From assembly GCA_050084985.1 (NCBI GenBank), contig JBITNC010000001.1, forward strand, positions 121,706,001 through 121,770,000: a stretch of DNA of 64,000 nt, in the 5' to 3' direction. The translations under genes and the position numbers were made by a program. This stretch comes from Nageia nagi (Eukaryota; Pinophyta). The stretch's first letter is position 1, and every line of letters starts with the position of its first letter. Shown in pieces: positions 45,411-58,509 of the stretch. The notes beneath the pieces are model-generated. The model searched no databases. It had not been told where the DNA came from and saw only the letters and a program-made list of their open reading frames with translations.

Positions 45411-46357
45411 TGATCTGAAACTTTAGATCCCTTCAACATTTAGTAATCTCCATTTTAGTGTGTTTAGTGTGATCATCTTGTCTTTAGCTTTTCCACGCTT
45501 CTTTCAGATCAAGAATCCGAGTTCGTATGTGGAAGTTATGGTATTAAGTCCAATTTGAGTATTTGAAAAAAAAAAAAGATTAAAAAATATGGCAAGACCC
45601 ACCCACCACCATGGAGGCCACATAGGAGACAGAGCCTGCATGGAGAGGTTGACCTATTTGATCCCCCAGTCAACTAAGCCATTTGACCATTTGATCGCTG
45701 ACCACCTGCCACATGTTAGCACCACAGTGCACCCACCCATTTTTAAATTTGTTAATGTATTTTGGCATTTTTCAAAGGTTTTTTTTATGATTTTGATTCT
45801 CCTAATGTCCTATTTTTGGGCTGATTAATCCTGTAAGCCTAAAAATAGTCTAGAGAGTGTGTTTTTTCAGTTTTAGAGCTCATTTTTGGGAGATTTTTGT
45901 AACCATTTGAGCCCAAATTTGACAAGAAGATCAAGGAGGTTAATGGGTATCAAAAAATGCATTTTTTTTCCCAATTTCCTACCTGTAATTCTCTCCAGTT
46001 TTAGCTCCAAAAATTGTATAAAAAGGGAGCAAATTGTATAGGAGAAAAAAAAAAGAGGATTTCAAGAAGTGTTTTTAGTTTTCTTATGATTTTTAGAGCT
46101 GGGAGTGTGTTGTGAATGTGAGAGGAGGTTTTGAAGGACCCACCCATTGATAGTAGAGAGCTTTTGAGTTGGATGTAGCCCACATTGGGTGAACCAGGAT
46201 AAATTTTGCTAATCTCTTCTATGGTAAATGCTTTTCTCTTCTCTATGTTTACAAGTTTATTCCTAATTTTCCTTTACAAGCACTTAATTATTTTAAGTGT
46301 GAATTGATCCTGAGTAAAGATTAAATTGAAAATTGTAATCTTATAGTTTATGGATCA
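45411..46357 (+). mobile_element. 3' LTR of Ty3 element Z
   Basis: 947 bp partner of 40608-41573, with a similar TATA-like box near 46016, followed by TSD ACCAT (46358-46362). Confidence 0.95.
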
Positions 46358-46362
46358 ACCAT

Positions 46363-46700
46363 CCATCCAAGTACATCATAATATAAGCAATATTTTAGAC
46401 ATTGCAAAGTAATCATCCCTAAAGGAAAATGTGTAATTTTTGGATGCTTATAGTATTTCAAGGATCTATGTAAAGTATATGGAATTGAATCCATATCTTC
46501 TATCCATGGCCAATCTAAAATCAAATTATATTGCCTCTGACCCTCAACTATAGGATAAGTGGTTGCTATTTATCATACTTTAACCTTGATTGGAAGAATT
46601 ACTATGCCCATAGTTGTAGCCAAAGTGTTATTGAAGGCCTTGATAGTGATAGTAGGAGCATTCAAATATCTAATAATAAATTTAAGTTTCTCAAGTACAT
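46363..46700 (-). pseudogene. Ty3 element W protease relic
   Basis: Minus strand. YLNAPTITIKAFNNTLATTM then GIVILPIKVKYDK (about 46665-46565) and YNLILDWPWIEDMDSIPYTL with HRSLKYYKHP (about 46530-46440) form the second half of a plant Ty3 aspartic protease (LGRPWI... Y/LHQ). The Gly-Arg of LGRPW is Asp here. It is cut at its left by element Z, so RT is not seen. Confidence 0.75.
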
Positions 46701-48487
46701 AGAAGATATAATGTTGATTACAAACCCATTATCTATCAACACTCTCTTTTTCAGATGAGAATATACATAGGTAATAGTATACAAAGTAGGATGTCATGAT
46801 ATATTAGAGTTACATTGCTGAATTACATCTTGTAAGAAGGTGATTTTGGGTCTAGTGGCACTTTGAATAGCTCCTATGAAAGCTCCAAAGGAATCAAGAT
46901 TATTATTGCTAAACTCAATTGCTTTCAAGATATTAGTTCAATGCACCCCTATGTTTAGGGGATTGTTGTAGTAAATCCCATAGGGAGAGATTTTTTGACT
47001 AGTTTAAGCTATTGTTCTAAATGTATTCAAATGATTACTAGTGCTTTGGGATCCTAAGTCTAAATATGCACTTTAGCCTTGGGTGAGGATGGTCCAATTC
47101 TCATCACTCTAGAGGGAGGAGGAGGTGCTCAATCATTACCTCTACCTATTCTAGTAGTTACACAAATCATGTTATTTTCATAAACTTGTTCAATATAATA
47201 TGATGGGGGTGATTCTATGATGTTTGTGAACTCATAATATGAGGTTATATCAATATTACCAATGAAAGGAGAATGTGAATCCATGATCATGAAGCTTAGG
47301 CACTTGTTGCTTTATCTTGGAGTATAGTCATGATTAACCTATTGTAGTGGCTCTGATGAGACATGATTTACATTATTATTATGCTTAGGCTAAAGGATTT
47401 TGAAATACATCTAGATTTCTATTGGGTTGAGCCACTAGATTTCCTATTACACTTATCATTCTATATCAGCCTCTAAATGATGTTCTTTAACTAATTGCAT
47501 TTATTCATATCAAGTGCTTTCTATTTGTGATAAATGCAATATTTGTTATCTTTATACCAAATGAGTTTCTCCACCTAGGATATTTGGGTTTGACTTCAGG
47601 GAGGTTGATTAACTATGCATTCAAAATTTTCTTCAAAAATATCTTCCATAGTTTCAACCAAAGGAGTCCAAGGTTTACATGGCTCTAACTATTGAGCTTG
47701 CCTAGGCTTGTAAGGATATTATTGATTATTCTAATCAATATTTTGTCTCAACCTTTCTCTTTTTGAAGGATTGACCTTGGGTGGTTATTTAGGAGCTAAC
47801 TAAATCATTGGCTATGTATGAGGGGCTTCATTGGACATTTGATTGACTTGAGGTTTCTGATGTTAACTACCATGATTATTGCCATTATTTTAGTACTTTG
47901 AATAATTATTCTCCTTCTTGAATTTGATCTCACCATATTCTATCTTATCCTATTCTACAAACTTGGCTTGGCCCAAGGCTTCTTCAAAGGTATGATGTTG
48001 TTGAATCTTAAGTATGGAAGACATATGTTTATTATAGCTCCTAGAGAACAACTTGACTAATTCTTCTTGTAGTAAGGTGTAAGGCATGTTCATGATAGTG
48101 GCTTTCACCTACATACATAATCTAAAATAGCTCATCCTCAAATTATGAAAGCTTTCTTAAATATGTAATGTATGCTCTTTTATGTATGTTAATGGAAAAA
48201 TGATCAAGGAATTGGTCGACCAACTATCCAAAAGAATAGATGCTATGCTATGGAAGATTATTGCACCAATCTAGATCCTAACCTACTAGTGTCATGGGAA
48301 AGGTCCTAAGCATGAGTACATCATCAATACTAATGATGTAACATGAGTACTTAAAATTTCTAAGATGCTCTCTAAGATCTTCCTTCCCTCTAAACTTGTA
48401 TATCTTCAAAATCTCAAATTTGTAAGAAAAGGACTTTTTTGGCACACTTGGATGAATGGGATCATTGCAAATATAAGTATACAACAA
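46701..48487 (-). pseudogene. Ty3 element W gag core and knuckle region
   Basis: Minus strand. FEILKIYKFRGKEDLREHLR with DVLMLRTFPMTLVG (48420-48278) is the retrotransposon gag core; the next helices follow to about 47950. At about 47570-47480, YCIYHK.KALDMNKCN.LKN then I.RLI matches the C..H...H....C..LK..I..LI segment that precedes protease in Tat/Athila-type elements. 46700-47450 is spacer. Confidence 0.65.
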
Positions 48488-50049
48488 TTAGCCTTTCCAT
48501 GATCTTTGACCTAAAGTTTCATATCCTCAAACCTCTGCAAAATTTCATCATTTACACTAGAAGATTAGGTATTGATTATACCTTTTTGTTTTGGAACTAT
48601 GCTAATGGGTATATCATCATACTGAACATCATAGTACACATCCTAATCTTGTTTATATGACTAACCATAAGGTCATGCATAAAATTTTACCTTAGATCTA
48701 AGGTTTGAAATATTTCAACATGAGACCCCTCTAGTCTATGAATATTAAAACTCATGATAACTTGGGACTTGAGATGGCTCATGTGAAGAATCTTGGTCTT
48801 GATAGGACAAGTCATTGTAATTAGGATCATAATGAGGTATAGAAGACAAATAATAGGTATAGACATGATAAGGATATATAGGTTGATATTTATGTTCCTA
48901 TCAGGATGGTGCCATCACATGAGAGGATGAATAATACAGGCATGATGATGGATCAATCATATAGGAGGAAGACTCATGCCCTAAATTGAATTTAGATTAA
49001 TTAATTAGGTATGAATGGGAAACAAGAACATAAGGTATACTAGGATAGATAATATGTGAACTAACATGATGAACATGCTCAAAATCATGCACATAGTGAG
49101 ACATAGGATGAATTTTAGGTTGGTTCATAAGATGGGTATCATCTTAATGCTATCTAGCCCAACCATTAAGTGAAGATGGTGATGATCTATGAAAAGTGAG
49201 AATATGTGGTTTAGGACTAATAGGTTTGTGGTGTGAAGGGGATTGATCATGTGATGTGCCAACATAGAGAGGTGTTCTAGGATGGAAAAATGGTTTCTCA
49301 TGATATGAAATTTCAAGAAGTTCATCAATTATGTATCATGTGGTGGGATGTAGTAAATGAGAACTAATGATGGGGGAAATAGGTACATCCTTGATATGTC
49401 CATATTCTATATCTTCTTCATATTAGGGAATTCAAGAATTAGTGACTTTAGTAATAGGAGGTAATTATGGTGAATGTTCCCTATCAAGGGAATTTTATGG
49501 ACCAAATTGGGCCTCCTAAAAATCTCTATATAATGTCTGGACCATGGGATCACTCATAAAAATATCCTATTGAGATATTTATGGCTTTATAGAATGAATG
49601 GGATGGTGGGCAGAACTAGGACTAGGATGAGGTATGGAATGCTTAGAATAATGATGTGGCATATGGAATGGGTCACTCTATGAAGGATCTATCTGATGAT
49701 GTGCTACAAGTCAACTTGAAGAAAAACCATCTTCTATATGAGACAAACTAGCTCTATGAGGCATCACACAATCTCTCCCCTCCTATCGAGGAGTGGAATC
49801 AGAAGCATGAAATATATCTAATATTTGACTAAAAGAGAGATGAGGTGACATAATGGTGGACTCATGATGTGTTTAATGATGAGGGATTTGTGACTAATTA
49901 TGAGATATATGCAAACATGGGAGAGGAATTGATTGATTTATTTAATTGTTATGTTCCACTTCCTCACATGTTCTAGCTCTAAATTGACTCCTAGTCTCAA
50001 TCATATGAACATTATAAGGATTTTCTTCTTTAGAGGGTATATGAGACAT
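48488..50049 (-). pseudogene. Ty3 element W gag N-terminal region
   Basis: The first convincing minus-strand ATG is at 50049, opening MSHIPSKEENPYNVHMIETR followed by SQFRAR. About 1.5 kb of broken, His/Ser/Met-rich sequence leads to the gag core. No domain was recognised in it. A long N-terminal gag extension is plausible, but a nested insertion cannot be excluded. Confidence 0.45.
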
Positions 50050-50455
50050 GATAACAAGGTAAGACAAAGGAATTAAGTAAGAGACTCAAAAAAATCTAAA
50101 ACATACCCATATGAAAATAAAATAATGCCAAAGCAATAAATCACACAATAAAGAGCCTTGAGTTTTGTTGAAGATCTTATTTAATGTGAATGCAATTAAT
50201 ACCAAACAACCTACATGATCATGTCAAATATAATTCTAAATGATGAGAAGAAAATGGTGATAGATAGCAATGGTTTTTATCTTATTTAATTGCTTCTTAT
50301 TTAATTTGGTGTGTTATCTTTTTAGTGAGATAAATTTTTAATGCAATTGTAAATTCTTGACTCTTTTTAGTTTTTCTAGAAATGATTCTAGTTAGGTGTT
50401 CTTTAAAAAGGCTTAATCTATAGGGATGTTCAAGGTTAGTTTCATATGTATTTGT
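50050..50455. other. Spacer upstream of W gag
   Basis: No gene seen. Probably the leader of element W, cut on the right by the LTR of element V. Confidence 0.4.
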
Positions 50456-52330
50456 TGATCAGTATAGTATAACCTCAAGGGTTTGGTCTAGTTGTGTTCT
50501 CCATTGCCTGCAATAGTAGGTTCCTTGAAAGAGCAAAAAGTGGTGGGGATGCACTTGTGTTGATTTTCTACATAATCTTTAGTTTATAGGCTAGTTCCTA
50601 TCTATATTCAAGGTCAAAAGTAATAGGAAAGGAATAAAAGGATAAAAAGTTATAGGAAAGAGATAAATAAATAAAAATAGTTAAAATAAAAAATTTACAA
50701 CTTGAGCATTGTAGCACAAGTAGCAATCCATAACCAAGATGAAGAATAACAAACTATCTTGCACCTAGGGTCTTGCAATCATAATACATAGCTATAATTT
50801 GAAGAAAATATTTCACATATAACATTCACAAAATCAATAATAGCCACTTTGTTGCAAGAGGAAAAAGCATTGTCTATTTGTATTATCATATGTGAATAGT
50901 TCTTACAGATTTGGGCAAATTTGATAAAATGTTTAACCTTTTTTATTTGTAAAAGCTAGCTATTTATACAATTTCCCCCCTCCTTGGGTGGTTGGGTTTC
51001 ATTAATATACATAACTACTAGCATTGAATGAAACAAATAAAATAATACTATTTACATAAATGCTACAACTATACTAGATTACATAGTGAATAAGTACTAA
51101 TCAACATAACTATCTGGGAATTTGTAACTTCTGAATAGCCATGTCCATTGAATTCTCCTTTTTCTACCCTATATATAATTTAAGATAGCACTATAGCTGA
51201 TTGAGTAAATATTTGATTACACATTGATTGGTATGATTTGGTATTATGCTCTGTCAGCAGCTATCTATTTCTCTACAATCTTTATGATCTCTACTATAGA
51301 TGTTAGTAATAAGAGTAATGGTGGTTGATAGAAATTATGTTCACTTGGTTCAAGAAGAATTGCCACTATTATGTAAAAATGAGTTGATGTTGACACATTA
51401 ATAGGGACCAGGGATCAAGCACTTAAGATGAAGTGGACCTCGATGTTCCTTCTTATGCATTACTCTTACACTTGCTTGGCAAGGCTCTATGTTCTTCTTC
51501 CAAGCTCTATCGATGATCTGGTTCTTTTGAGACTTGCTAATTTTAGTAAAAAATCATGATGTCATCTCTCAAAATTAGGCACTATTAATAATACTAATTT
51601 TCACCAAAAAAATGTGACATCATCTCTCAGAATTGGTGGGCTTTATTGATGTTTTGATTTTGCTAGGACCTACTGATTTTGACTAAAAACTCTAATGTCA
51701 TTGCTCAGAATTGGTGGGCTCTATTGATATTCTAGCTCGCTAGGACTCATTGATTTTGATAAAAAAATGTGACATCATCACTCAAAATTGACAAGCTCTA
51801 TTATTGTTCTTCAAATATTTGGATCTGAATTTGTGCAAGTCTTGGACACTTGTGTGAAAAATTCTTGGAGATCCTAAGGTAATAAATATAATTCCCAAAT
51901 AGCCTTGTATACATGACTCTTGGGTATTATATACATGACTCTTGGGTTTTTGTTTTATAATTATTTTGGTTACTCTAAAGAAGATGACATAACTCCTAGG
52001 TTCTCTTAACTCTTGGGCACTAAAGAATAAAAGAATAAAGAATGACATAACTCCTATTGACATAACTTCCAGGTATTCTTATTCATATAATTCTTGAGTA
52101 CTATAAAAATAATATGACTCAAGTACTATTATATACATTAATCCTAACATTATAAGGGTAATTAATGAGAAGAGGAGAAATTAATAAAAATGAAAGAATA
52201 CAAAAACTTACAAGTCTTAGAGACTCTAAGAGAACAATATCCCTCCTAAGCATTCTTATATATACAACTCTCGAGGATTGAAGAATAAAGAATAGAGAAT
52301 AAAGAATAATAGAATTACCCTAATTTAGAG
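50456..52330 (-). mobile_element. 3' LTR of Ty3 element V
   Basis: From TGATCAGTATAG (50456) the sequence matches 62819-64000 in order to at least 51640. The minus-strand TATA box TATAAATA is at 50968-50961. A run of four TGACATCA-type sites in a 77-78-bp repeat lies at 51557-51777. The far edge cannot be fixed because the partner LTR leaves the window; 52330 is an estimate. A variable stretch of ATGACT(C/T)TTGGGTAT-type repeats lies at about 51910-52100. Confidence 0.8.
51557..51777. promoter_or_regulatory. Repeated TGACATCA/TGATGTCA sites in the V LTR
   Basis: TGATGTCA (51557-51564), TGACATCA (51615-51622), TAATGTCA (51693-51700) and TGACATCA (51770-51777). The last three are spaced 77-78 bp and each is followed by TC(T/A)CTCA(G/A)AATT. 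The first is also in the other LTR (63939-63946). TGACGTCA-like palindromes are typical bZIP factor sites, and the cluster lies upstream of the minus-strand TATA box, in U3. Function is inferred. Confidence 0.5.
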
Positions 52331-52439
52331 TGTAATTATAAAACAATACAATCTTCTAGCATCTCTTTAGGGTCTCTGTCTACTAGAGAATAGAACCCTT
52401 TAACTATTGCTCCTAATGGCTTGTCTAGAAGGGACGTGG

Positions 52440-55400
52440 TTGTGGTTTCAACTACTACCATTAGGTCTAGTGGGAGGAATGGTTGCATCCTTTTATTTAG
52501 ATCACTTAGATATTAATAATTAATTTATAATAAGATAAGGGATGTCTTAATCTTCTCTATATCTATTTTAAACCTTAAAAGGACACTATTCAATCTTCCA
52601 GCATGTAAAAAGTTTATAATGGCCTTATGAGCCAACTCATTTATTTGTTGCAAGTCTAATATTTGTTGCAGGTATTTATATATCCAATTGGTAGCACTAT
52701 CTTGTACATTCTACTCTTCCCATTATTTGGAAGCCTTCATTTCAATTAAATAATTAAAGAATTTGTTAATGAATCCCAACTCGATGATGAGTTGATGTTT
52801 ATTTATATCCATATTGAACACCAAAAATTGGAGTTCACAAATATATTTGATCCTCTTCTAATATGACTATTTTGGCTTAGAAGAGACTATTATGAACTCC
52901 TTTTTCATCAAAGTTCTCAAAACAACTTGCATCCTTTCTAATATTACTCTATGTATATCTAGAGCCAGCTTATGGAGAGCATTCTAAGCATAGAATTCCT
53001 TGATGGTATATATAGTTTCCTCCTTGAGTAGATGCAAGTGAGATAATGGTATCATTCTATCACCAACTTGCTCCATCAAGGATTTTCTAAAGTTCTTTAT
53101 GAGAAATAACAACTTTACATTATCATCAAATAGAACTTTATTTGCTATGATGACATTCTACATATTGACCTCAACCTATTTGAATTTCTAAGCATCGATG
53201 ACTGCAACCTAAGCTTTGAGATTTTCTATCATTTAATTTGTAGCATCTAGCTTAGTTCTTGTTGTTACCATGCTCTTATCAAAGTTTACTTTCTATTTTT
53301 CAAGTCTTGTAATCAATTCTTTATTCTTATTCTGTAACGAGCTATTATTTTATCTTTAATAAAGTAATCTTTCTTATACTGATCAATTTTATTATTCAAT
53401 TTCTCTATCTTAATCTCCATTACTTGAAGATTTTTACTAGCTACCATTGAAATATTTATAGAAAATATATACTAGTCAATCATTAGTGCACTTTGCAAAT
53501 TTACATCTATTATTATCATGGGAGTAATATCCAATTTCTCTTTTTTGAAAGGCATCTGTGCAATTTTAATATCTTCGGTATCTATTACCTTAATCAAAAT
53601 TCTTGATTGTTGCTCAAGGAGCATAGGATATTTATTAACAAAAGTTACCCAATCAATGGGCTCTACAATTTGTGGAAAAAAATTGACTTTATTTCTTCTT
53701 ACAAGTCTATAGGAATAAAAGAATGGGTAGTAATGACTCCACTTGAAATAGGTATCTTAACTTGTTGAATGGGTTGGGATTGCCAATGAGGTGTCAAATG
53801 ATGGACTTTTGGTTCTAGCTTTGATTCTTCCATGGCCTCACCTCATTCCTCAAGCATATCCATTGGGCTAGATTCCATCTTTTTAGTAGGTTCATCATCA
53901 TCATCACCATCTCCTAGTCCTCCTCTAGGTGTAGCTACTACTGATCCATTGGCTTTAGGTACACTTCCCCTACCTTGTTGAATTTGGCTTTCTTCCTCTT
54001 TTAGAGTTTATGCTTGTTCTTATCTAAACTTCTTATACAACACTAGTATCTATATATTAAGGCTCTTTGAACTCTTTTGTATCAAAAATTTTTATTTCTT
54101 TTACCACCATCCTTAGAACTTCTTCTATTACCTCTAAAGGTGAAGGTACAATCATTTATGACTATGACCTTGCTGTAGTTGATTGGGGCTTGTTTAAAGG
54201 CTTCTATTCCTTCTCTAGTATCTGCTACCTTTGAGCAAGAGTTTGTATTTTCTTTTATTTTTTGAAGAAGGCACCTGAGAAGAGGTGGTGGTGTTTGAAG
54301 GGTCTTGGTCTTCCTTTTTTAGAATTTCAACCATGCTAGATGGTTTTCCTATTTGTACTAGCCTCACCCTTGCAGTAGGTTTTCCCCAAAAATGAGGAAG
54401 GGGCTATCCCAACTCTAGCAGAGGATCCTTAGAATACTTGACCTCCCAATACTTATCATACTTGAATTTTTTAAATAATTCACTCTCAATGTGGTGAATT
54501 TTTGGAGTATATTCAAATATGAATCTTGTAAACTAATGAATTTTATTGGTACCCCACCCATGATATGCTAATTGGGTGAGGACTTTTGGGTTTAGGAAAA
54601 ACTCTTATCTCTTATTTTCCTAGTTTCTATACTTTCTTATTCCTTCAAGGGCCATCCAAGCCTTATTTAGGGGTACAAATTCTCAATTTGGGTACAATTA
54701 TACCTCTTTCTTAGTTGTATTTACAAAATATTCTATATGGGGTCTACTATCATGGAAAAATGTTGGATGTTTTTGCTAGACCTTATTATTTGGGTCATCT
54801 CCCTTGATAGGTCATATACCCATGCAGGTTCCACCTTATCTAACTTGAAATTCTATATGATAAATTAGGCTATAGTATCTTTACTCCTATCTCTAAAAGA
54901 GTAAAATTTTTAGTAAAAGTCAATATATCTACAATAGACTTAAAGTTACCCCCAGACCCATATTTGCTCTTGATAGCATAAATCTATCTACCCATCTTTA
55001 TTGAATATAACTAAGGGGTTACATATTTAGTCAAAAATAAGGGTCTCTCAAAATACCCATACCTAATTATTATAGTGTAGCTTCTCAAGAAGTACCAATC
55101 ACCTATTTTATTTCCTCTTTGTAGCTCCCTCATTGTGCTTTTGCACAATCTGTTGGGGAGTTTTCTAGTCAAAATTTTCACTACTATTGCATAGAACTTA
55201 TACATGAATTCATAGTAAGATCCATGCAACTTAGTCAAAATTAGTACCAGTGCAACATTGGAACTCATTGGCTCAATTGGGAGCCTTCCTTTATGAGTTT
55301 GTCCAAATTTTGATGGACAAAGAGCCACCAAAGATATGAAGAATGTTTGAAGTCTGACTTTTCAATTTTAAATAGACACCTCTTAATTTTTCCATCTATA

Positions 55401-56135
55401 AAAGTTGGGAAGTCATAGCAGATGTGAGCTTCAAAAATGTTATAAGCCATATGCACCATGGCTTCATCTACTTCAATCTAGGTCTTCTTTTCTAGGATGA
55501 TTGCCAATGCCTATAACACTTCTCTATCCTTCTTTCTTTCAAAAAGAGCTATCTAGTAGCTTGGTAAGAGTTTGGATTTTCTACTATCTTGGTATCTCCC
55601 ACTAATCAAGCTCAACATTTGATTGATTGATATAAAAATCATGCTTCTCCTTTTTCAAATCTATTTGTTTCTTAACATGGAAGGTCCAATTTATTGGAAT
55701 AGCAAATGCTTGGACAATGAAGTCAGAAGAGTAATCTAGCATAGCTTTAAACATAGGTTCAGATGTATCTCCCTCTTCAGTGCTTTTGAACATTCCTATT
55801 TTATAACCTTTTTGGTGATGCCTATGTGCCAAAGAGTACAAGAGCTCGAGGTAGGTGAAGGACTCATAGGGCATATAATATGCTAGGCCTTGGTTAATCA
55901 TGACATCTCTCTTCAAATGAGCAAGTGACGTCCCCTTCTCAATCATTTTAGGTGTTTAAGCTATAAAAGAATACAAGTAGGGTTAGCTCTCTATGTCTCC
56001 ATATGACTAATTACCCCCATCTCAGTCCAATTTATCCTTGTTGCATTCTTGAGATATTATTCTTGCAAGGAGAGAAGGTCAACATCAAGTTGTTCTACTT
56101 CAGCTATAGAATATGATTAAGAGGTTGCCATGATA
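52440..56135 (-). pseudogene. Extra coding-like region of element V, 3' of integrase
   Basis: About 3.7 kb of broken minus-strand coding sequence between integrase and the 3' LTR. Open pieces include FTYLELLYSLAHRHHQKGYK and IVQAFAIPINWTFHVKKQID (55946-55602), VALCPSKFGQTHKGRLPIEP with NRLCKSTMRELQRGNKIGDW (55328-55080), an acidic GLGDGDDDDEPTKKMESSPM (about 53920-53865), and a Lys/Ile-rich coiled-coil-like VMEIKIEKLNNKIDQYKKDY (about 53430-53360). The ATG region near 56129 is the probable start. I do not recognise the protein. Its place matches that of the extra or env-like ORFs of some plant Ty3 elements, but no signal peptide or membrane segment was evident. Confidence 0.5.
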
Positions 56136-56835
56136 TTAACATCCTTTCTTGAACCTTTAGTTTTCATTTAGAAATAGCAATCTAGGCAATGCAAGGTCCT
56201 GCAACATTTTGTTATCAACATAACTTGGCTCTAAATCTCTAAGCTTTGAATGTTTTGGAAACTTATGTGCTTGAAATTGGCTAAGTGTTGAACTATAGAG
56301 TATGGGGGCAACTTTATTTTTCCAAGGTTGGTAAGATTTCCATTAATGGTAATTAATTCTTGAGGATCTTGAGACCTATGCATTGTATAAAATGAGCTGG
56401 CATAGGTTGGATTAGTAAATTCAAAGCACACTAGACTTAATTTGTTGTACTTGTATTATAATTTGTGAAATCTAAGGAAATCTCTCCTTAAATGCTACTT
56501 TATTTAGTGACAACTGAGCAACACACCAACATTAACTCTTACCAAAGCTAAATTAAAGTTCACAACTAAGTAATACACTAACATTAACTTCTAATAAAAC
56601 TAAATTAAATTTGAGCATTAACAACTACTTACTTTTTTAAAAATTATGCAAAAACCTTTTTTTAAAATATTTAAACTATTTACAATATATAATGCTTCAT
56701 GGTTAGTACAAGCTTACCTTATCACCTGGTAATGTTTCAAATATATCTTGTTGATAGGAATAGGTAATTCCTAGGACATAATAGTATCTTGCAATTTAAA
56801 TACATTACTTTGTATAGCTTGGGTAATGATGTAAG
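56136..56835. other. Spacer between integrase and extra ORF of element V
   Basis: Contains one short minus-strand open stretch (56431-56231) with NGNLTNLGKIKLPPYSIVQH and no known domain; otherwise AT-rich. Confidence 0.4.
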
Positions 56836-57850
56836 GCTTACTCTAAAGAGAATCAAATTTTTGATGTCTTCCAAGCTTTACTTTTTTCTCATCTCATTTG
56901 AGGACAATATCACTTAGTTCATACTTAACTTGGGAAGACTTTTTCTTATCAAACCACCTCTTGATGATGTGTTGGTGATGTTAGTATGACTCATATTCTT
57001 TTTTTTTATCTTCTTCCAATTTTAAGAGCTGACTATATCTAGATTGTAGTGGATTAAAGTCACAGTCTTCCATTTCTTGCAAGATTTTTAAAGCTAGTAG
57101 CTCCATATGTATTGGTAACATAGGTCTTTTACCATATACCAATACATATGGGGATGTCTTTATTTCTAATTTTATATTGATTCTATTAGCCCATAATGCA
57201 TAGTCCAATTATGTATGCCACTATCTGGGATTCCCTTCAATTGTTCTCTTGATGATATGAGTTAGATTTTTGTTAGTTGATTTAGCTAACCTATTACCTT
57301 ATGGGTAATATTTGAAGAGAATAACTAGTACACTCCATACTAAGCTACAAAGTTTGACAAAGTACCTTCAATAAATGCCAGACCATTATCTGACACTATA
57401 GTTTATAGGATTCCAAAGTGGGTGATTATCCTTTTAGTCATTTATATCACCACTTCTTGATCTACATTTTTACATGGCATAGCCTCTGACCATCTAGCGA
57501 AATAATCTATTATAGTTAAAATAAATTTATGGTCTACTAAGGAATTTGGGTTTATGAAATTAATGAAGTTCCATACCCTAATTTTGAAAGGGCTCTTTGA
57601 CTACCATAGGTTTGAGAGGCATTGAAACTTGCCTTCTCTTTCCCAAAAATATATTACACTATCACATTCTCATGCAATCTTGAATGAATCCTAAAATATA
57701 GTAGGCTAATAATATCTAGCTTGTAATACCTTTGCTACTGTAGTTGGTCCATTATAATGCTTGCTAGAGAATCTATAATGAAATTCATGCAATACTCTAT
57801 GGGATTCATCTTGAGTCACACATCTAAAAGGGTTTGATCAATTTTTTTCA
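56836..57850 (-). pseudogene. Ty3 element V integrase relic
   Basis: Minus strand. A broken H2C2 region (about 57800-57650) is followed by MPLKPMVVKEPFQN (about 57625-57580), the start of the core. Near 57310-57200 there is a NKNLTHIIKRTIEGNP segment. DYALWANRINIKLEIKTSPY then VLVYGKRPMLPIHMELLALK (57205-57085) ends the core, with a Lys/Glu-rich tail to 56981 and a VKYELSDIVLK-like end (about 56920-56885). The layout is that of a Tat-type Ty3 integrase. Stops and frameshifts throughout. Confidence 0.8.
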
Positions 57851-58480
57851 ATACAACCAATCATCTATCATGATAAATTTGAGGGCATGCAACCTAAATC
57901 TGCTTCTTTGGAATCTATCCAAAGCTTCAAGGCACCTACTAATTTGAAAATAAACCATGATTTGCTTAATCCAATCACTTTCATGATTAAGTTGTTGCTC
58001 ATCCTCGATAAGAGCAATCATATGTGAAGCCTTAACTATATTTTCATAGAGATCCCTACCTCTGATCAACTTGATTGGCTTAATTTCTATGTCATATTCC
58101 ATTATTTTAGTGATCCAACTAGCTTTTCCTTCACTTAGATCTCCTTGTATAATATAATTTCTTACATATAGATGAATATTATATACAAAGATTCTATTGT
58201 GGGAGACATAATGTTTGAATTTTTTAAATTCTTTCATAATGGAAAATACTTACTTTTCAATAAATGAGTACCTTTGCTAGTGTTGATGTAGTGTTTGACT
58301 ATGAAAGGCAATTGGATGTTCTTTATTATTATCATCTTTTTATGTAAGAATTTTAGCAATGCTCTTGTCTGCTCCATGTGCATACATGATGAAATCCTTT
58401 GACATATCAAGATTCTTAAGCACAAGAGCTTCTGTTATAGCCTATTTTATCTCTTTGAAGGCTACTTTTGCTTCACATGA
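57851..58480 (-). pseudogene. Element V classical RNase H relic, active-site Asp lost
   Basis: AITEALVLKNLDMSKDFIMY then AHGADKSIAKILT (about 58440-58345) and KDDNNKEHPIAFHSQTLHQH (about 58340-58280) lead to MKEFKKFKHYVSHNRIFVYN and GKASWITKIMEYDIEIKPIK (58237-58080). The residue that is Asp in working enzymes is His (codon 58378-58376). Element Y has Tyr at the same place. Confidence 0.8.
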
Positions 58481-58509
58481 GTAAGAAAATACAGTATCTT
58501 TCTTTAGCA

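Noticed and set aside
45589-45828. 79-codon plus-strand ORF
   Set aside because: Lies wholly inside the 3' LTR of element Z; chance reading of non-coding LTR sequence.
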